From: Sphingomonas sp.
GTDB lineage: Bacteria; Pseudomonadota; Alphaproteobacteria; Sphingomonadales; Sphingomonadaceae
Assembly: GCA_017849555.1 (NCBI GenBank)
Contig: JAFIGU010000088.1
Coordinates: forward strand, 1 to 64,000
Direction of reading: 5' to 3'
DNA: 64,000 nucleotides
Shown here: positions 37,056 through 46,283 of the stretch, one piece after another
Layout of the letters: each line of letters starts with the position of its first letter
How positions within the stretch are numbered: the stretch's first letter is position 1
Notes under the pieces: model-generated
Told to the model about the DNA's origin: nothing
What the model saw: the letters and a program-made list of their open reading frames with translations, nothing else
The model's database searches: none
Position numbers and translations under genes: made by a program

Positions 37056-37811
37056 ATGAAAGCATTGTCTCTAGGCTTGGCGTTGGCCTTCTCCATCACC
37101 GCCAGTTCGTCGGCGATGGCCGCCACCTTCATCACCGGCACGACCACGATCAACGGCGTGACGCTCAATTTCTCGCCGAGCCCGGTCAACCTGACCGACA
37201 AGATCAAGGGCAATGGCGCGACGAGCGCCAACAACCTGCCGCTCATCACCGACAGCGGCTATCTCGTCGATTTCTCGTCGCCGGATAAGCTGAAGCAGTC
37301 GGGCGGCGCGGGCTTCGCGAGCGTCTCGGGCATCGGCAACGGCGCCAACAGCGCGGGCTTCTCGTCGCTGACGATCGATCCGCGCGGGTCGAGCGCCGGC
37401 TACACCGGTTTCGACGGCTTCACCGCGATCAACTTCGGGCTCGACGCGCTCGGCAAGGGCAACAACACCTATTACGGCGATATCGTGCTCAACCTGCTCG
37501 CGGGCGGATCGATCACCTTCCAGAACGTGGCGATCCAGACCAACGGCAACCAGCATTTCGGGATTTCTTCCGACGACAACCGGATTTTCTCCTCGATCGA
37601 GTTCGAAAATCTGTGGAGCTACGGCAAGAAGAACAGCGTGGTGTCGCAGAAGTTCGACAGCCTGAAGCAGGTCTCGATCGACCTTTCCAACGCCTCCGTC
37701 ACGCCCGGCGTGCCCGAGCCGGCGACCTGGACGATGATGATCATCGGCTTCGGCGCGGTCGGCGGGGTGATGCGCAAGCGCAAGGTCAAGACCTCGGTCG
37801 CTTATTCCTGA
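37056..37811 (+). CDS. PEPxxWA-CTERM sorting domain protein
   Basis: 251 residues. A signal peptide (LGLALAFSITASSSAMAA) leads to a Gly/Asn/Ser-rich exported region, ending in the sorting tail VPEPATWTMMIIGFGAVG followed by RKRK. The tail (PEP motif, hydrophobic helix, basic end) targets such proteins to an exosortase/archaeosortase-type system; PEPxxWA is the sphingomonad form. Function of the exported part is unknown. The 250 bases upstream are unusually AT-rich and hold no gene. A strong terminator follows. Confidence 0.9.
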   Translation: MKALSLGLALAFSITASSSAMAATFITGTTTINGVTLNFSPSPVNLTDKIKGNGATSANNLPLITDSGYLVDFSSPDKLKQSGGAGFASVSGIGNGANSAGFSSLTIDPRGSSAGYTGFDGFTAINFGLDALGKGNNTYYGDIVLNLLAGGSITFQNVAIQTNGNQHFGISSDDNRIFSSIEFENLWSYGKKNSVVSQKFDSLKQVSIDLSNASVTPGVPEPATWTMMIIGFGAVGGVMRKRKVKTSVAYS

Positions 37812-37835
37812 TCGTCGACAGACCGACAACGAAAA

Positions 37836-37872
37836 GGCCCCGTCGCCCCGCGCGACGGGGCCTTTTTTTTTT
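37836..37872 (+). terminator. Intrinsic terminator after PEPxxWA gene
   Basis: GGCCCCGTCGC (37836-37846) and GCGACGGGGCC (37852-37862) form an 11-base perfect stem around CCCGC, followed by ten T residues. Confidence 0.93.
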
Positions 37873-38025
37873 GATTCCCGCGCCCCGCGCCGGGCCAATC
37901 GCAGCATCCCTCGCGCCCATCCTGTACAACCGCTACGCCGTCCGCCGGAGCCGGCAATGAGGTTTCCGAAAGCGCGCGCTCCCGACCCGACTCGAAATTC
38001 CGCTACGTCACCCGAAGTTTGCGCC

Positions 38026-38054
38026 TTGACGTTTACAGGCTAAGTAATTTTAAT
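38026..38054 (+). promoter_or_regulatory. Predicted sigma-70-type promoter of TonB receptor
   Basis: TTGACG (38026-38031) and TTTAAT (38049-38054) are 17 bases apart, matching consensus at five of six positions each. They lie in the AT-rich part of the 404-base gap between the PEPxxWA gene and the receptor gene, leaving a leader of about 155 bases. The rest of the gap holds no recognisable feature besides the terminator. Confidence 0.5.
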
Positions 38055-38215
38055 AGCCCCGCGAGTCATTTATGTACCGTGCTCCCTTGGCGGCTCGGGG
38101 GAGCGAGTAATAAAATCACCAACCAAGGCCGCGGGTCATGATGCCCGGATAAGGCGCGGTCAAAGGCCGCGCGACGGGAGGGGAACGGGGTTCGGTTCAC
38201 TAGGGAGGGGGTGCC

Positions 38216-40795
38216 ATGTCGGAACGTTTTTACAATATGTCCTGTACCACTGCTCGGCGTACGACCGCGGCCATGCTGCTGCTGACGTCGTCGCTTTGCT
38301 ATCCGGCGATCGCCGCCGCGCAGACCGCGCCTGCCGCCGCGCCCGAGGCGAGCGCGCCGCCGACCGCCGCGGCCGATCCCAATGAAATCGTCGTCACCGC
38401 GCTGAAGCGCGCGACCAATATCCAGCAGACCCCGCTCGCCATTTCGGCGGTGACCGCCGAAACGCTGACCAAGCAGAATATCACCGACTCGGCGGCGCTG
38501 AGCCGCATCGCCCCTGGCCTGCAGATCAACGAAAACGCCAACGGCGGCAGCCGCGTCATCATCCGCAACCTCTATGCCACCGGCGAGGCGCTGGTCGGGA
38601 TCTATTATGACGACGTCCCGCTGAGCGGCACCGGCGGCGTCTCGAACGATGCCGGCGGCACCCAGCCGAGCCTGCGCCTGTTCGACGTCGAGCGCGCCGA
38701 AGTGCTGCGCGGCCCGCAGGGCACGCTCTATGGCGCGGGCTCGATGGGTGGCACGATGCGCATCATCTTCGCCAAGCCCAAGCTCGACCGCTACGAAGGC
38801 GCAATCGACGCGCAGATCAACACCGCCACCGGCAGCGACGGCGCGATCGGGCGGCAGGTCAACGGGATGGTCAATATCCCGGTGATCAAGGACCTGATCG
38901 GCGTCCGCGCGGTCGGCTATTATGACCGCACCGCGGGCTATATCGACAACACGCTGCTCGGCCTGAAGAACATCAACACTAACAAGAGCTACGGCGGACG
39001 CGTCACCGCGCGGATCAAGCCGGCCGACAATATCACGCTCGACCTGATGGCAGTCTATCAGGACCGCAAGGGCGCAGGGACGAGCTGGAACTATACCGAA
39101 TATCAGCTGACCGGAAAGAAATTCGATCAGACGCTGCTGATGCAGCAGCCGCAGGAAGACCGGATGAAACTGTTCTCCGGCACGCTCAACTGGGACATGG
39201 ACTTCGCGACGCTGACGGTCGCCGCCTCCTATTCCGATCGCAAGCTGCAATATAAGTTCGACTATACGCCCTATTTCTCGAAATGGCAGTCGGTGAACCA
39301 TACCCGCGGCCTGGTCCCCGCTTATACCGGCGCGGGCACGGCGATCCCGGGCTATGCCGCCTTCGTGAGCGATTGCAACGCGGGCTTCATCGCGGGCACC
39401 ACCTGTAACGGCGCCGGCTATCAGGCATTGGTCAACGGCTATGGCAACAGCACGACCTATCAGCCGCAGTCGAACAAGACTTCGACCGAAGAAATCCGCC
39501 TCGCGGACGATCGCCACGACTTCAAATGGACGGTCGGCTTCTATCACAGCTATCGCAAGAACTATACCGAATCGATCCTGAGCCCGGCCGATCCTGTCAC
39601 CGGTATCCAGCTTTACCCGGTCGGCTTCCCGGCGGGCAATGTCTATACGGTCGGGGTCGACAGTGTCGGGCTGGATCGCACGATCGACGACCGGCTCGAA
39701 CAATATGCGGGCTTTGCGGAAGGCACCTGGGACGCTACCGACAAACTCAGCCTGACCGCCGGCATCCGCTATTTCAACTACAAGAAGCGGACGACCTCGA
39801 CCGTCCTCATCCCCAGCTATATCGCGGGCAACACGCGTCAGGCACCGCTGACCACCGGGGGCGATGAGAACGGCAAGCTGCTGAAGTTCAGCGCCAATTA
39901 TAAGTTCAACCGTGACGTGATGTTCTACGTCTCGGCGACGCAGGGCTATCGCCCGGGCGGCGTGAACCAGACATTGGGCCTGCCGAGCTATGCCGCCGTC
40001 TATAGCTCGGACTCGGTGTGGAACTACGAAGCCGGTCTCAAGACCTCTTGGTTCGATCGCAAGGTGGTGTTGAACGTTGATGCGTTCCGCATGGACTGGA
40101 CCAACATGCAGGTCTCGGCGTCGTTCAACAATGCGTTCGGGTTCATCACCAACAGCTCGAGCCCGGCGCGGATCCAGGGCATCGAATTCGACACCGCCTT
40201 CTACCCGGTCGACCGGCTGTCGCTGAAGGTGTCGGGCAGCTATATCGACGCCAAGCTGAAGGGCGACCAGTCGCTGCCGAGCGGTATCGCGCAATGCCCG
40301 ATTCCCTATGACGGCTCGCTCGGCTGCGCGGCGATCGCCGCGGGCAAGTCGGGGGATCCGATCCCCTATTCGCCGAAGTGGACGCTCCAGGCCAGCGCCG
40401 ACTATAGTACGCCGGTCGGCGACGATCTGGAGATCATCTATCACGGCGATCTCAGCTATCGCAGCAGCGCGCTGACCACCTACGATTTGCCGCGATATGC
40501 CCGCAATTATCCGAATGGCCCGGGCGGCACGCCGGGCGGCGCGGCGCTCTATACCCTGCCGGGTTTCGCCACGGTCGGGTTGCGCGTCGGGCTGGAGAAG
40601 GATCAGGGCCGCTGGGGCGTCTATCTGTTCGCCAACAACCTGTTCAACACGATCGGCCTCGTCAACCTGACCAACGGCCAGGCCAGCGCGACCCAGCTTG
40701 GCTGGCGTTACAACGGCAATGTCGTCAAGCCGAACTTCGCGGTCACCACCGCGCCGCGCGTGGTAGGCCTGCAGGTCATGGCCAAGTTCAAGTGA
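38216..40795 (+). CDS. TonB-dependent receptor
   Basis: 859 residues. Signal peptide MLLLTSSLCYPAIAAAQ, then DPNEIVVTALKRATNIQQTP as the TonB-box region. Plug motifs are NLYATGEALVGIYYDDVPLS and EVLRGPQGTLYGAGSMGG. The C-terminal KFK tail is close to the usual barrel end. The plug pattern is that of the large sphingomonad receptor group that imports iron complexes or aromatic and plant compounds. Stands directly before the very large BNR-repeat gene, 145 bases apart, so the two may serve one substrate. Confidence 0.93.
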   Translation: MSERFYNMSCTTARRTTAAMLLLTSSLCYPAIAAAQTAPAAAPEASAPPTAAADPNEIVVTALKRATNIQQTPLAISAVTAETLTKQNITDSAALSRIAPGLQINENANGGSRVIIRNLYATGEALVGIYYDDVPLSGTGGVSNDAGGTQPSLRLFDVERAEVLRGPQGTLYGAGSMGGTMRIIFAKPKLDRYEGAIDAQINTATGSDGAIGRQVNGMVNIPVIKDLIGVRAVGYYDRTAGYIDNTLLGLKNINTNKSYGGRVTARIKPADNITLDLMAVYQDRKGAGTSWNYTEYQLTGKKFDQTLLMQQPQEDRMKLFSGTLNWDMDFATLTVAASYSDRKLQYKFDYTPYFSKWQSVNHTRGLVPAYTGAGTAIPGYAAFVSDCNAGFIAGTTCNGAGYQALVNGYGNSTTYQPQSNKTSTEEIRLADDRHDFKWTVGFYHSYRKNYTESILSPADPVTGIQLYPVGFPAGNVYTVGVDSVGLDRTIDDRLEQYAGFAEGTWDATDKLSLTAGIRYFNYKKRTTSTVLIPSYIAGNTRQAPLTTGGDENGKLLKFSANYKFNRDVMFYVSATQGYRPGGVNQTLGLPSYAAVYSSDSVWNYEAGLKTSWFDRKVVLNVDAFRMDWTNMQVSASFNNAFGFITNSSSPARIQGIEFDTAFYPVDRLSLKVSGSYIDAKLKGDQSLPSGIAQCPIPYDGSLGCAAIAAGKSGDPIPYSPKWTLQASADYSTPVGDDLEIIYHGDLSYRSSALTTYDLPRYARNYPNGPGGTPGGAALYTLPGFATVGLRVGLEKDQGRWGVYLFANNLFNTIGLVNLTNGQASATQLGWRYNGNVVKPNFAVTTAPRVVGLQVMAKFK

Positions 40796-40806
40796 GGCCG
40801 GCGGTC

Positions 40807-40843
40807 GGCATCCCGATGTGGCCTGTGGCCGCATCGGGGTGCC
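40807..40843 (+). other. Stem-loop between TonB receptor and BNR-repeat gene
   Basis: GGCATCCCGATG (40807-40818) pairs with CATCGGGGTGCC (40832-40843) with one U-G pair and a 13-base loop. Without a T-tract it is not a classic terminator; it may set the ratio between the two genes or protect the receptor mRNA. Confidence 0.4.
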
Positions 40844-40940
40844 GGTCACGGCTTTGCCCACGCCATTAAATACCACGACAATACAGCAATATAGCGCCCG
40901 TCTCCTGAGAGACGGATGAATATCAAACGGGGAGCCGATG

Positions 40941-43900
40941 ATGAAGAAGAAGGTAGTTTTTGCGGCATATCTGCTAGCCGGTACGTCTCTCCTTCTATCG
41001 GCTCCGCTCGTTGCCAAGACCAAGCCCGCCAAACCCGCGGCCGAAAAGACCGCCGCCTCCCCGTTCGGCGGCATGGAATATCGCCAGCTCGGCCCGTTCC
41101 GCGGCGGGCGCGCCACCGGCGTTTCGGGGGTACCCGGCGATCCCACCACTTATTACGGCGGCATGGCCTCTGGCGGGGTGTGGAAGACGACCGACGCCGG
41201 GCGCACCTGGGTGCCGTTATGGGATAAATTCCCCGAGGCCGCGCCCGCGGTCGGCGCGCTGGTCGTCTCGCCCTCCAACCCCAATGTCATCTATGTCGGC
41301 ACCGGCGAGGGCGGCGCGCCGCGCGGCAATGTGATCGGGGGCAACGGCGTCTACAAGTCGACCGACGCGGGCAAGACCTGGGCGTTCGCCGGGCTGCGCG
41401 GCTCCGAATTTATCGGCCGGATGGCGATCAGCAACACCGATCCCAACCTCGTCTTCGTCGCGGCGGGCGGCCCCTTGTTCCGCGACGGCGGCGAGCGCGG
41501 CCTCTATCGCACCCGCGACGGCGGCAAGACGTGGGAACGCGTGCTGTTCGTCGACGACAAGACCGGCGCGGTCGATGTGCAGATCGATCCGGGCAATCCC
41601 AATATCGTCTGGGCGGCGATGTGGCAGGTGCATCGCAAGCCGTGGATCATGGAAAGCGGCGGCCCCGGCAGCGGGCTCTATCGCTCGACCGACGGCGGCA
41701 CCACCTGGCAGAAGATGACCGGCAACGGGCTGCCCGAGGGCATCCTCGGCAAGATCGGGGTCGCGCCGACCGCCGACCCGAAGCGCGTCTATGCGCTGAT
41801 CGAGGCCGAAAAGGGCGGGCTCTATCGCACCGACGACGGCGGCGCATCGTGGCAGCTCATCAACAGCGACAATGAATATCGCCAGCGCGCCTGGTATTAC
41901 ACCAACGTCTTCGCCGACCCGAAAGACCCCAACAAGGTGTTCGTGATGAACACCGGCGCGTATAAGTCGACCGACGGCGGCAAGACCTTCAAGTCGATGC
42001 CGACCTTCCACGGCGACAACCACCAATTGTGGATCAACCCGCTCGACACGCGGTATATGGTCAACAGCAACGACGGCGCGGTCAACGTCTCGGTCAACGG
42101 CGGCGAAAGCTGGACGCAGGGGGACAACCAGCCGACCGGGCAGATCTATCACATCGCGGTCGACAATCAGGTGCCGTACAATATCTACGGCGCGCAGCAG
42201 GACAATACGAGCGTCCGCATCGCCTCGGCGAGCGTGACCGGCGGGATCACGATGCGCGACTGGCGCCCGGTGGGCGGCGGCGAGAGCGGCTATATCATCC
42301 CCGATCCGAAGGACCCACATATCGTCATCGGCGGGAGCTATTGGGGCGAGGTATCGCGCTTCGACGACCGCACCGGGCAGGCGATCCCGATCAAGCCGTG
42401 GCCGCACGAGACGATGGGCTGGGCGCCGAAGGACGTGAAGCATCGCGGCCAGTGGACCGAACCGCTCCTCTTCTCGCCGCACGATCCCAAGGTGCTCTAT
42501 AACGCCAATGAAGTGGTGTATAAGACGACCAACGACGGCCAGTCGTGGGAGATCATCTCGCCCGATCTGACGCGCAACGACAAGTCGAAGCAGCTTTCCT
42601 CGGGCGGCCCGCTGACCAAGGACAATACCAGCGTCGAGCTGTACGGCACGGTCTTCTCGCTCGCCGAATCCCCGGCGCAGAAGGATCTGCTGTGGGCCGG
42701 CACCGACGACGGCCTCATTCAGATGACCAGCGACGGCGGCAAGGCGTGGTCCAACGTCACCCCGAAGGACATGCCCGAATGGGGCACGGTCGACATGGTC
42801 GAGCCGCATCCGCACAAGCCGGGTACGGCCTATATCGCGGTCGAGCGGCACAAGCTGGGCGATTACAAGCCCTATGCCTTCCGCACCGACGATTTCGGCA
42901 AATCCTGGACCTCGATCACCGACGGGTTGCCGGCGGACGCCTATGTCCATGTCGTCCGCGCCGATCCGGAGCGCGAGGGGCTGCTTTACGCCGGCACCGA
43001 GAACGGGATTTTCTTCTCGTTCGACGACGGCGCGCATTGGAAGCCGCTCCAGCTTAACCTGCCGCGGGTGCCGATCCACGATCTCGTCGTCCACGCCGGC
43101 GACATTGCGGTGGCGACGCACGGCCGCGCCTTCTGGGTGCTCGATGACGTGAGCCCGCTACGGCAATGGTCGGCGGCGGTCGAGCAGGCGCCGGTGCATC
43201 TGTTCAAGCCGCGCCAGACGATCCGCATGGTCTTCACCGGGCGCGGGGATTCGAACACCAAATTCACCGGCGCCAATCCGCCGCAGGGGACGATCCTCTA
43301 TTACAACCTCAAGCAGGATGTTTCGCCCGAGGCGATCAAGCTCGAGATCCTCGACGCCTCGGACAAGGTGATCCGCACCTTCAAGCCGACCAGCAAGCCG
43401 GCGCATAAGGACAAGGATGAGGACGACGACGAGGAAGGCTGGGGCCCGCCGCCGCCGATCCCGCTCAGCACCACGGCGGGGCTGCATCGCTTCGCCTGGG
43501 ATATGCGCGTCCAGGGGCCGGTGCATGTGCCCAAACTGGCGATGTGGCACGCCTCGACGCTCGGGCCGGTCGCCATTCCGGGGCAGTATAAGGCGCGGCT
43601 CACCGTCAACGGCAAGGCGCAGACCCAGCCGATCGAGATCGTCGCCAATCCCAACGTCAAGCTGACCCAGGCCCAGCTCAAGGAGCAGTTCGACCTCGCG
43701 ATGGCGGTCAACCGCGAATTGAGCGAGGTGCAGAATGCGGTGCTGGAAATCCGCCAGCTCCACGAGAAGCTCGCCGAAGTCCGCAAGGAAGCGGGCGGCA
43801 AGGCCGAACTCGTCGCTGCGGCCGACGCGCTCGACGGCAAGGTCAATGCCATCGAAGACAAATTGACGCAGAAATTGTCGGTCGCGAATGAGGATCCGCT

Positions 43901-44141
43901 CAACTTCCCGATCCGGCTCAACAACCAGCTCGCCTCGCTCGCGCTGACCGTCGGCACCGGGGACAACCCGCCGACCCAGCAGGCGCGGCAGGAGTTCGAC
44001 GATCTCAAGCAGCAGGCGACCGCCTATCTCGCCGAATGGAACCAGCTGAAGTCGGGCGATCTCGCCAGCTTCAACACCCAGATCGGGCAGGCCAGGCTCA
44101 AGCCGATCACGATCACGCCGCACGTTTCGACGGGGATTTGA
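40941..44141 (+). CDS. Secreted BNR/sortilin-type beta-propeller protein (VPS10/glycosyl-hydrolase-like)
   Basis: 1066 residues. A signal peptide (FAAYLLAGTSLLLSAPLVA) is followed by many Asp-box (BNR) repeats, for example GVWKTTDAGRTW, GVYKSTDAGKTW, GLYRTRDGGKTW and GLYRSTDGGTTW, which build beta propellers to about residue 720. After an acidic linker (KDKDEDDDEEGWG near 830) comes a helical C-terminal part with heptad-like stretches. Relatives are annotated as glycosyl hydrolases or sortilin-like proteins but their substrate is unknown. The second of two ATGs (40941) is preferred for ribosome-site spacing (GGGGAG). Probably periplasmic or on the surface. Confidence 0.88.
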   Translation: MKKKVVFAAYLLAGTSLLLSAPLVAKTKPAKPAAEKTAASPFGGMEYRQLGPFRGGRATGVSGVPGDPTTYYGGMASGGVWKTTDAGRTWVPLWDKFPEAAPAVGALVVSPSNPNVIYVGTGEGGAPRGNVIGGNGVYKSTDAGKTWAFAGLRGSEFIGRMAISNTDPNLVFVAAGGPLFRDGGERGLYRTRDGGKTWERVLFVDDKTGAVDVQIDPGNPNIVWAAMWQVHRKPWIMESGGPGSGLYRSTDGGTTWQKMTGNGLPEGILGKIGVAPTADPKRVYALIEAEKGGLYRTDDGGASWQLINSDNEYRQRAWYYTNVFADPKDPNKVFVMNTGAYKSTDGGKTFKSMPTFHGDNHQLWINPLDTRYMVNSNDGAVNVSVNGGESWTQGDNQPTGQIYHIAVDNQVPYNIYGAQQDNTSVRIASASVTGGITMRDWRPVGGGESGYIIPDPKDPHIVIGGSYWGEVSRFDDRTGQAIPIKPWPHETMGWAPKDVKHRGQWTEPLLFSPHDPKVLYNANEVVYKTTNDGQSWEIISPDLTRNDKSKQLSSGGPLTKDNTSVELYGTVFSLAESPAQKDLLWAGTDDGLIQMTSDGGKAWSNVTPKDMPEWGTVDMVEPHPHKPGTAYIAVERHKLGDYKPYAFRTDDFGKSWTSITDGLPADAYVHVVRADPEREGLLYAGTENGIFFSFDDGAHWKPLQLNLPRVPIHDLVVHAGDIAVATHGRAFWVLDDVSPLRQWSAAVEQAPVHLFKPRQTIRMVFTGRGDSNTKFTGANPPQGTILYYNLKQDVSPEAIKLEILDASDKVIRTFKPTSKPAHKDKDEDDDEEGWGPPPPIPLSTTAGLHRFAWDMRVQGPVHVPKLAMWHASTLGPVAIPGQYKARLTVNGKAQTQPIEIVANPNVKLTQAQLKEQFDLAMAVNRELSEVQNAVLEIRQLHEKLAEVRKEAGGKAELVAAADALDGKVNAIEDKLTQKLSVANEDPLNFPIRLNNQLASLALTVGTGDNPPTQQARQEFDDLKQQATAYLAEWNQLKSGDLASFNTQIGQARLKPITITPHVSTGI

Positions 44142-44216
44142 TCGTTATGGGGAGGGGCGTCGCTTGCACCGGCGGCGCCTTTCCTCAATCATTCAGAAGT
44201 CGGTTCTCGACGTCCT

Positions 44217-44305
44217 ATCCCCGTTCGGGCTGAGCCTGCCGAAGCCCTGCACTTTCTTCCGATGAAGAAGGACAGCCCTTCGACAAGCTCAGGGCGAACG
44301 GGGGA
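44217..44305. repeat. REPIN-like imperfect palindrome
   Basis: CCCCGTTCGGGCTGAGCCTG at about 44219 and, inverted, GCTCAGGGCGAACGGGG at about 44287-44303 are ends of one hairpin, with an inner TTCTTC/GAAGAA pair at the tip. The right half (CCCTTCGACAAGCTCAGGGC at about 44277) recurs at about 52502. The element lies between the BNR-repeat gene and the heme-type importer genes. Confidence 0.7.
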
Positions 44306-44338
44306 TGGGTTCGAACGATCCGGGGAGGATCCAGTAAC

Positions 44339-45229
44339 ATGTCCGCAAACCACCCCTCGCTTTCCCGCCGAGACGCCGGCCGGCTCCTGCTCGCGGCCGG
44401 CGCCGCCGCGGCGCTGCCAGCGCGCGGCCTTGCCGCCGGGCCAGGAAATCGGGTGGTGTGCGTTTCCAAGCAGATCAACGAGTTCATCTTCGATATCGGC
44501 GCGCAATCGCATCTCGTCGCGCGCGATCTCACCTCGATCTATCCGCCGCAGATCACCAGATTGACCTCGGTCGGCTATCATCGCGCGCTGAGCGCGGAGG
44601 GCATCATCTCGATGCGCCCGAGCGTATTGCTCACTGACGGCAATGTCGGCCCCGATCCGGTGCTCGCGCAGGTCCGCTCGGTCGGCATTCCGATCGAGAC
44701 GATGGCGCCGGGCGAGACCTTGCAGACCGCGCAGCAGCTGATGCTCAGGCTCGGCCGCTATTTCGGGCGCGAGGCGGCGGCGAAGGCGATCGTCGCGCGC
44801 TGGCAGGCGGAAATGAAGACCGCGCTCGCCGCCGTGGCGCCCTATGCCAAGGCGCCCAAGCCGCGCGTGCTGATGATCCATTTCGGCCAGATCGGGAACA
44901 CCTATCTCGGCCTCACGCGCGGCAGCGCCGCCGATCAGATCATCAATTGGGCGGGCGGGGTCAACGCGCTCGACCAGATGGGCGGGATGGCGCGGCTGAC
45001 CCCGGAGATCATCGCGCGCGCCGCGCCCGACATCATCATCGCCACCGATGTCGGCTTCGATCGCTATGGCTCTCCGGCGAAATTTCGCGACCTGCCCGGC
45101 GTCGGGCTGACCCCGGCGGCGAAGGCGCTGCGTATCCACCGCATCTTCGAAACCGAAATCATGTATTTCGGCCCGCGCACCCCGGCGGCGCTGCGCAAGA
45201 TCGCCGGCTGGCTGCATCCCGGGCGCTGA
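44339..45229 (+). CDS. hmuT: Heme/iron-type ABC substrate-binding protein (HmuT-like)
   Basis: 296 residues. A Tat-like signal (SRRDAGRLLLAAGAAAALP) is followed by the class III binding fold. RALSAEGIISMRPSVLLT is the HmuT-type segment. It delivers heme or an iron complex to the permease encoded one base downstream. GGGAGGA before the ATG supports the start. Heme is preferred over siderophore for similarity to HmuT and the TUV gene order, but the adjacent receptor looks like a siderophore receptor, so substrate is not settled. Confidence 0.87.
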   Translation: MSANHPSLSRRDAGRLLLAAGAAAALPARGLAAGPGNRVVCVSKQINEFIFDIGAQSHLVARDLTSIYPPQITRLTSVGYHRALSAEGIISMRPSVLLTDGNVGPDPVLAQVRSVGIPIETMAPGETLQTAQQLMLRLGRYFGREAAAKAIVARWQAEMKTALAAVAPYAKAPKPRVLMIHFGQIGNTYLGLTRGSAADQIINWAGGVNALDQMGGMARLTPEIIARAAPDIIIATDVGFDRYGSPAKFRDLPGVGLTPAAKALRIHRIFETEIMYFGPRTPAALRKIAGWLHPGR

Positions 45230-45230
45230 C

Positions 45231-46283
45231 ATGGCGGCACGCCACCGATCCTGGGGACAGATCCATCTGCTGCTGGCCTGCGCGCTCGTTGCGGCGGTGC
45301 TGCTGTCGCTGTCGATCGGGTCCTTCTATTTCTCGCCGGCGCAGATCTTCCGCTTCGTCGGGCATTGGCTCGGCCTCGCGCCGATCGCGCCGGAAGAAGC
45401 GCTCGATCTCAATGTCTTCGCGACGCTGCGCGTGCCGCGCGTACTGCTGTGCGGGGTGACCGGCGCGACGCTCGGCGTGTCGGGGGCGCTGATGCAGGGA
45501 TTGTTCCGCAACCCGATCGTCGAGCCCGGCCTTGCCGGCACCTCTTCGGGCGCGGCGCTCGGCGCATCGACGGTGTTCGTGTTCGGCAACACCGCACTCG
45601 CCTTCACTTCGCCGCTCGGGACCGCCGCGGTGCCGGTGATGGCCTTTGTCGGCGGGTTCCTCGCGACGTTGCTCGTCTATCGCATCGCGACGCTGTTCGG
45701 GCATACCGACGTGCTCGCGCTGCTGCTCGCCGGGATCGCGGTCAATGCGATGTGCAATGCCGGAACGGGTTTCCTGTCGTACATCGCGCGCGACCCGCAG
45801 GCGCGCAACATCACCTTCTGGAACCTCGGCACCTTCACCACCGCCGACTGGCGCGGCACCTTGCTCGTCACCGCGATTTTCCTGCCCTGCCTGTGGTTCA
45901 TCCTGAGGCGCGGCAAGGATCTCAACGCATTGATGCTCGGGGAGGACGATGCCGCGTTCATCGGCTTCGATCCCGACAAGCTCGTCTTCCGCCTGCTGAT
46001 CCTCAACACGTTGATCGTCTCGGTGGCGACCGCGATGGTCGGGGTGATCGCCTTCGTCGGGCTGATCGTGCCGCATATGATGCGGCTGCTGCGCTCCTCC
46101 GACTATCGCTTCCTCCTCCCCGCCTCGGCCTTGTTCGGCGCATTGCTGATGGAGGCGATCGACGTCGTCGCGCGCATCGTCATCCGCCCCGCCGAATTGC
46201 CCGTCGGCATCATCACCGCGCTGATCGGCGCGCCGATCTTCCTGTGGATATTGCTCGCCTATCGGCGGCGGATCGCGACGTGA
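45231..46283 (+). CDS. hmuU: FecCD-family ABC permease (HmuU-like)
   Basis: 350 residues with about ten membrane helices. The family segments are LRVPRVLLCGVTGATLGVSG, GLFRNPIVEPGLAGTSSGAA and GVIAFVGLIVPHMMRLL. It forms the inner-membrane channel of the heme or iron importer. Starts one base after hmuT and its stop overlaps the hmuV start codon (GTGATGA), so the three genes are coupled. Confidence 0.92.
   Translation: MAARHRSWGQIHLLLACALVAAVLLSLSIGSFYFSPAQIFRFVGHWLGLAPIAPEEALDLNVFATLRVPRVLLCGVTGATLGVSGALMQGLFRNPIVEPGLAGTSSGAALGASTVFVFGNTALAFTSPLGTAAVPVMAFVGGFLATLLVYRIATLFGHTDVLALLLAGIAVNAMCNAGTGFLSYIARDPQARNITFWNLGTFTTADWRGTLLVTAIFLPCLWFILRRGKDLNALMLGEDDAAFIGFDPDKLVFRLLILNTLIVSVATAMVGVIAFVGLIVPHMMRLLRSSDYRFLLPASALFGALLMEAIDVVARIVIRPAELPVGIITALIGAPIFLWILLAYRRRIAT

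Noticed and set aside
38066..41149. 1027-residue open frame on the minus strand
   Set aside because: It lies opposite the TonB receptor gene, has the Arg/Asp/Ala-rich composition of a high-GC antisense frame, and no domain or ribosome site.
41217..43121. 634-residue open frame antisense to the BNR-repeat gene
   Set aside because: Composition of a shadow frame; the BNR repeats on the other strand are clearly real.
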